Assembly: GCF_965200585.1 (NCBI RefSeq)
Contig: NZ_OZ241361.1
Length of the DNA: 64,000 nt
DNA from: Bacterioplanoides sp965200585
GTDB taxonomy: Bacteria > Pseudomonadota > Gammaproteobacteria > Pseudomonadales > Oceanobacteraceae
Strand: one strand, 5' to 3'
Position 1 is the stretch's first letter. Every line of letters begins with the position of its first letter. Positions 62,434 to 64,000 of this stretch are shown here, in pieces. Below the pieces are notes generated by a model, which had not been told where the DNA came from, searched no databases, and saw nothing but the letters and a program-made list of their open reading frames with translations. Position numbers and translations under genes: made by a program.

Positions 62434-63810
62434 CTATTTTTTCAGAATAACAAGCTCAATCGTTAAATCTTCAGGCGCCTCATCCCAAACTAAAGAAAGA
62501 CGTTGCTTGTTCGCTACATGACTCCATTTTTCATCATGAACATCAATACGGGCATAATTTGCATGGCTTTTCTTCGGCAGCCCTGCTGGCGGCCCTGGCA
62601 TATGCAAAACACCAATCCCCGGCAAAGAGCGCTCAATTAATATATCTACCATATCTGGCTCAGCTAGCTTTGCGGTGGTCAGGAAAGACTGAGAATGATC
62701 TGACCATGGCGACTCTGTATTGAGAATCAGATAAAAGTCCACCTGCCCCTCAAAAAATTCATTTGGAATTTCAACCTGATAACGTGTTTCATTACGAGAA
62801 AACTCAACAAGAAACTGAGGCCCGATAGAAATTTCATTCAACAGTTGAGTAATAAGAGTTCGTGCAGCATTAAAGCACTCCCACACATTAACATGGTGAT
62901 AAGGTGGTAATTCAGACTCACCATCTTTATTTTCACCAAGGAAATTAATATTCCGGGAAAAAATACTCGCCTCACCAACCAACTCTCTCATCTGACCGTA
63001 AACATCCCAGGGAGAAACAGAGGTGGTTTCTGAAACATGCAAAAAACGAGGAACATAACGTGACAAAGCCTGCAGGCCCAGTCGATAACGCAGGATATTT
63101 GGATCCGCAGAGTTATTAGCCGAGGCATCAGCAATACTGTTTAGCTGAAATGCACGACCACTAAGTTCATCTCGTAACTCTTTAATCAAGCTCATTGCAA
63201 TATCGGATGAACCGATATTTACCATTGGTGGAATGTATTGCTTTACATAAACCAGTCTTTCACCATCAAGTGCAATTCGTGTTACCGGAATAACAAGATA
63301 GTCTGCATGGTCATCCAATTCATGCTCAAAAATTATTTTCAGCTTGTAAAACAATGATTGTACTTCGGCCTGTTGATCGTTTTGATAAACATCACTAACC
63401 GCCTCAGGATCCGCTTTGGTATAGAAGCGGGTACTGACTTTAGCTACATCTTCATCGTTATGTACCACAGTCACGTTTGCTTCAAGAGAGCTGAGCTTCT
63501 TAACTCCGATATAAACCGTCAAAGGTTCCTCAGGATCAATGTCAACATCAGCTAAAGAACGTCCTTGCAATACAGCATTTGATGCTGTATCAACCATTGC
63601 ACCATCCTGAAAAATCAGAGTGGCTTTCTCAATATCAATATGCTTTGTTGCCAAAGATTCTTTAGCCAGAGACAGCTCAGACACACCCCAAAACCATGGG
63701 CGACTGAATTCACGAATTTTATTCAGATTTTCAGCTTGAGAAAGCTCCGCATATTGAAAATGCTGCGGCTGCAGGAACATACCCTGACGCCAGAAAACAG
63801 GTTTAACCAT
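62434..63810 (-). CDS. tssK: T6SS baseplate adaptor TssK
   Basis: 458 residues. VFWRQGMFLQPQHFQYAE is the family N-terminus, LFYKLKIIFEHELDDHADYLVIPVTRI the middle, and LPGIGVLHMPGPPAGLPKKSHANYARID the C-terminal receptor-like domain. It links the baseplate to the membrane complex. The ATG at 63810 is in the conserved context. Confidence 0.95.
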   Translation of the reverse strand: MVKPVFWRQGMFLQPQHFQYAELSQAENLNKIREFSRPWFWGVSELSLAKESLATKHIDIEKATLIFQDGAMVDTASNAVLQGRSLADVDIDPEEPLTVYIGVKKLSSLEANVTVVHNDEDVAKVSTRFYTKADPEAVSDVYQNDQQAEVQSLFYKLKIIFEHELDDHADYLVIPVTRIALDGERLVYVKQYIPPMVNIGSSDIAMSLIKELRDELSGRAFQLNSIADASANNSADPNILRYRLGLQALSRYVPRFLHVSETTSVSPWDVYGQMRELVGEASIFSRNINFLGENKDGESELPPYHHVNVWECFNAARTLITQLLNEISIGPQFLVEFSRNETRYQVEIPNEFFEGQVDFYLILNTESPWSDHSQSFLTTAKLAEPDMVDILIERSLPGIGVLHMPGPPAGLPKKSHANYARIDVHDEKWSHVANKQRLSLVWDEAPEDLTIELVILKK

Positions 63811-63836
63811 TAGTACACTCCAGCCAACCTACAAAA

Positions 63837-64000
63837 TTAAAAGAGTTTCGTTTCTTCTTTATCAACGACATTCACTTCACGGGTACTCTTTCTTCCCAAA
63901 GAAACCCGAATAAACATATCATCCGGAACAGCACGCGCTTCATCAGCGATTAAACCAACACCAGATAACACAATATCAACGGCACCACGTTTAGCTTCCT
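63837..64000 (-). CDS. C-terminus of an unrecognised gene upstream of tssK (partial)
   Basis: The last 54 codons of a minus-strand gene, ending ...KEETKLF. The visible part includes VDIVLSGVGLIADEARAVPDD and FIRVSLGRKSTREVNVVD. It does not match TssJ, the FHA protein, ClpV or VgrG as far as I can tell. The gap to tssK is 26 bp, so it belongs to the same operon. Confidence 0.6.
   Translation of the reverse strand, partial: EAKRGAVDIVLSGVGLIADEARAVPDDMFIRVSLGRKSTREVNVVDKEETKLF

Overview
The window looks like chromosome of a marine gammaproteobacterium of the Oceanospirillales type (Thalassolituus/Oceanobacter/Bermanella-like). This is inferred from gene content and protein style: guaB-guaA, xseA, trmA, dbpA, a glucosylglycerate osmolyte operon, several c-di-GMP phosphodiesterases and a type VI secretion locus. 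No rRNA, tRNA, CRISPR array, integrase or transposase was seen.

Layout. 1-2500: end of a biotin-carrier protein, a strong bidirectional terminator, a large EF-hand-like protein and a hotdog-fold protein. 2500-5800: a YefM-YoeB type toxin-antitoxin pair with a recognisable twin-palindrome operator, then a large exported protein with a GlyGly-CTERM tail. 5900-9440: a compact accessory island, all on the minus strand, carrying two small membrane proteins, a TIR-domain protein, an orphan ParA-like ATPase and a Cys-rich protein. Its spacers resemble decayed integron attC sites. It ends next to the 3' end of guaA, a known island hotspot. 9860-29760: mostly housekeeping genes (guaA, guaB, an alpha/beta hydrolase, a Lnb-like protein, a DUF3015 protein, xseA, an M23 peptidase, an HD-GYP protein, two thioesterases, trmA, dbpA, an Old Yellow Enzyme, a MarR regulator with a hydrolase, a TauE/SafE transporter, prephenate dehydratase). 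29840-33130: glycerate kinase, sugar-phosphoglycerate phosphatase and glucosyl-3-phosphoglycerate synthase, which together would make glucosylglycerate. They are preceded by a sigma-54-like promoter and two NtrC-like sites. 33180-47880: mixed housekeeping and hypothetical genes. 47950-64000: a type VI secretion operon on the minus strand, reading tssK-tssL-tssM-tssBC-hcp-tssE-tssF-tssG, then a DUF2169/pentapeptide-DUF3540-PAAR-like loading module. The locus continues past the right edge.

The most unusual points are: one polypeptide holding both sheath proteins (TssB and TssC) with no separate tssB in view; the TIR/ParA/Cys-rich cassette-like island; the apparent nitrogen (NtrC/sigma-54) control of glucosylglycerate synthesis; three 21-bp iterons in front of a MarR gene; and families of nested intergenic palindromes, including a 94-bp inverted-repeat element between guaB and guaA.
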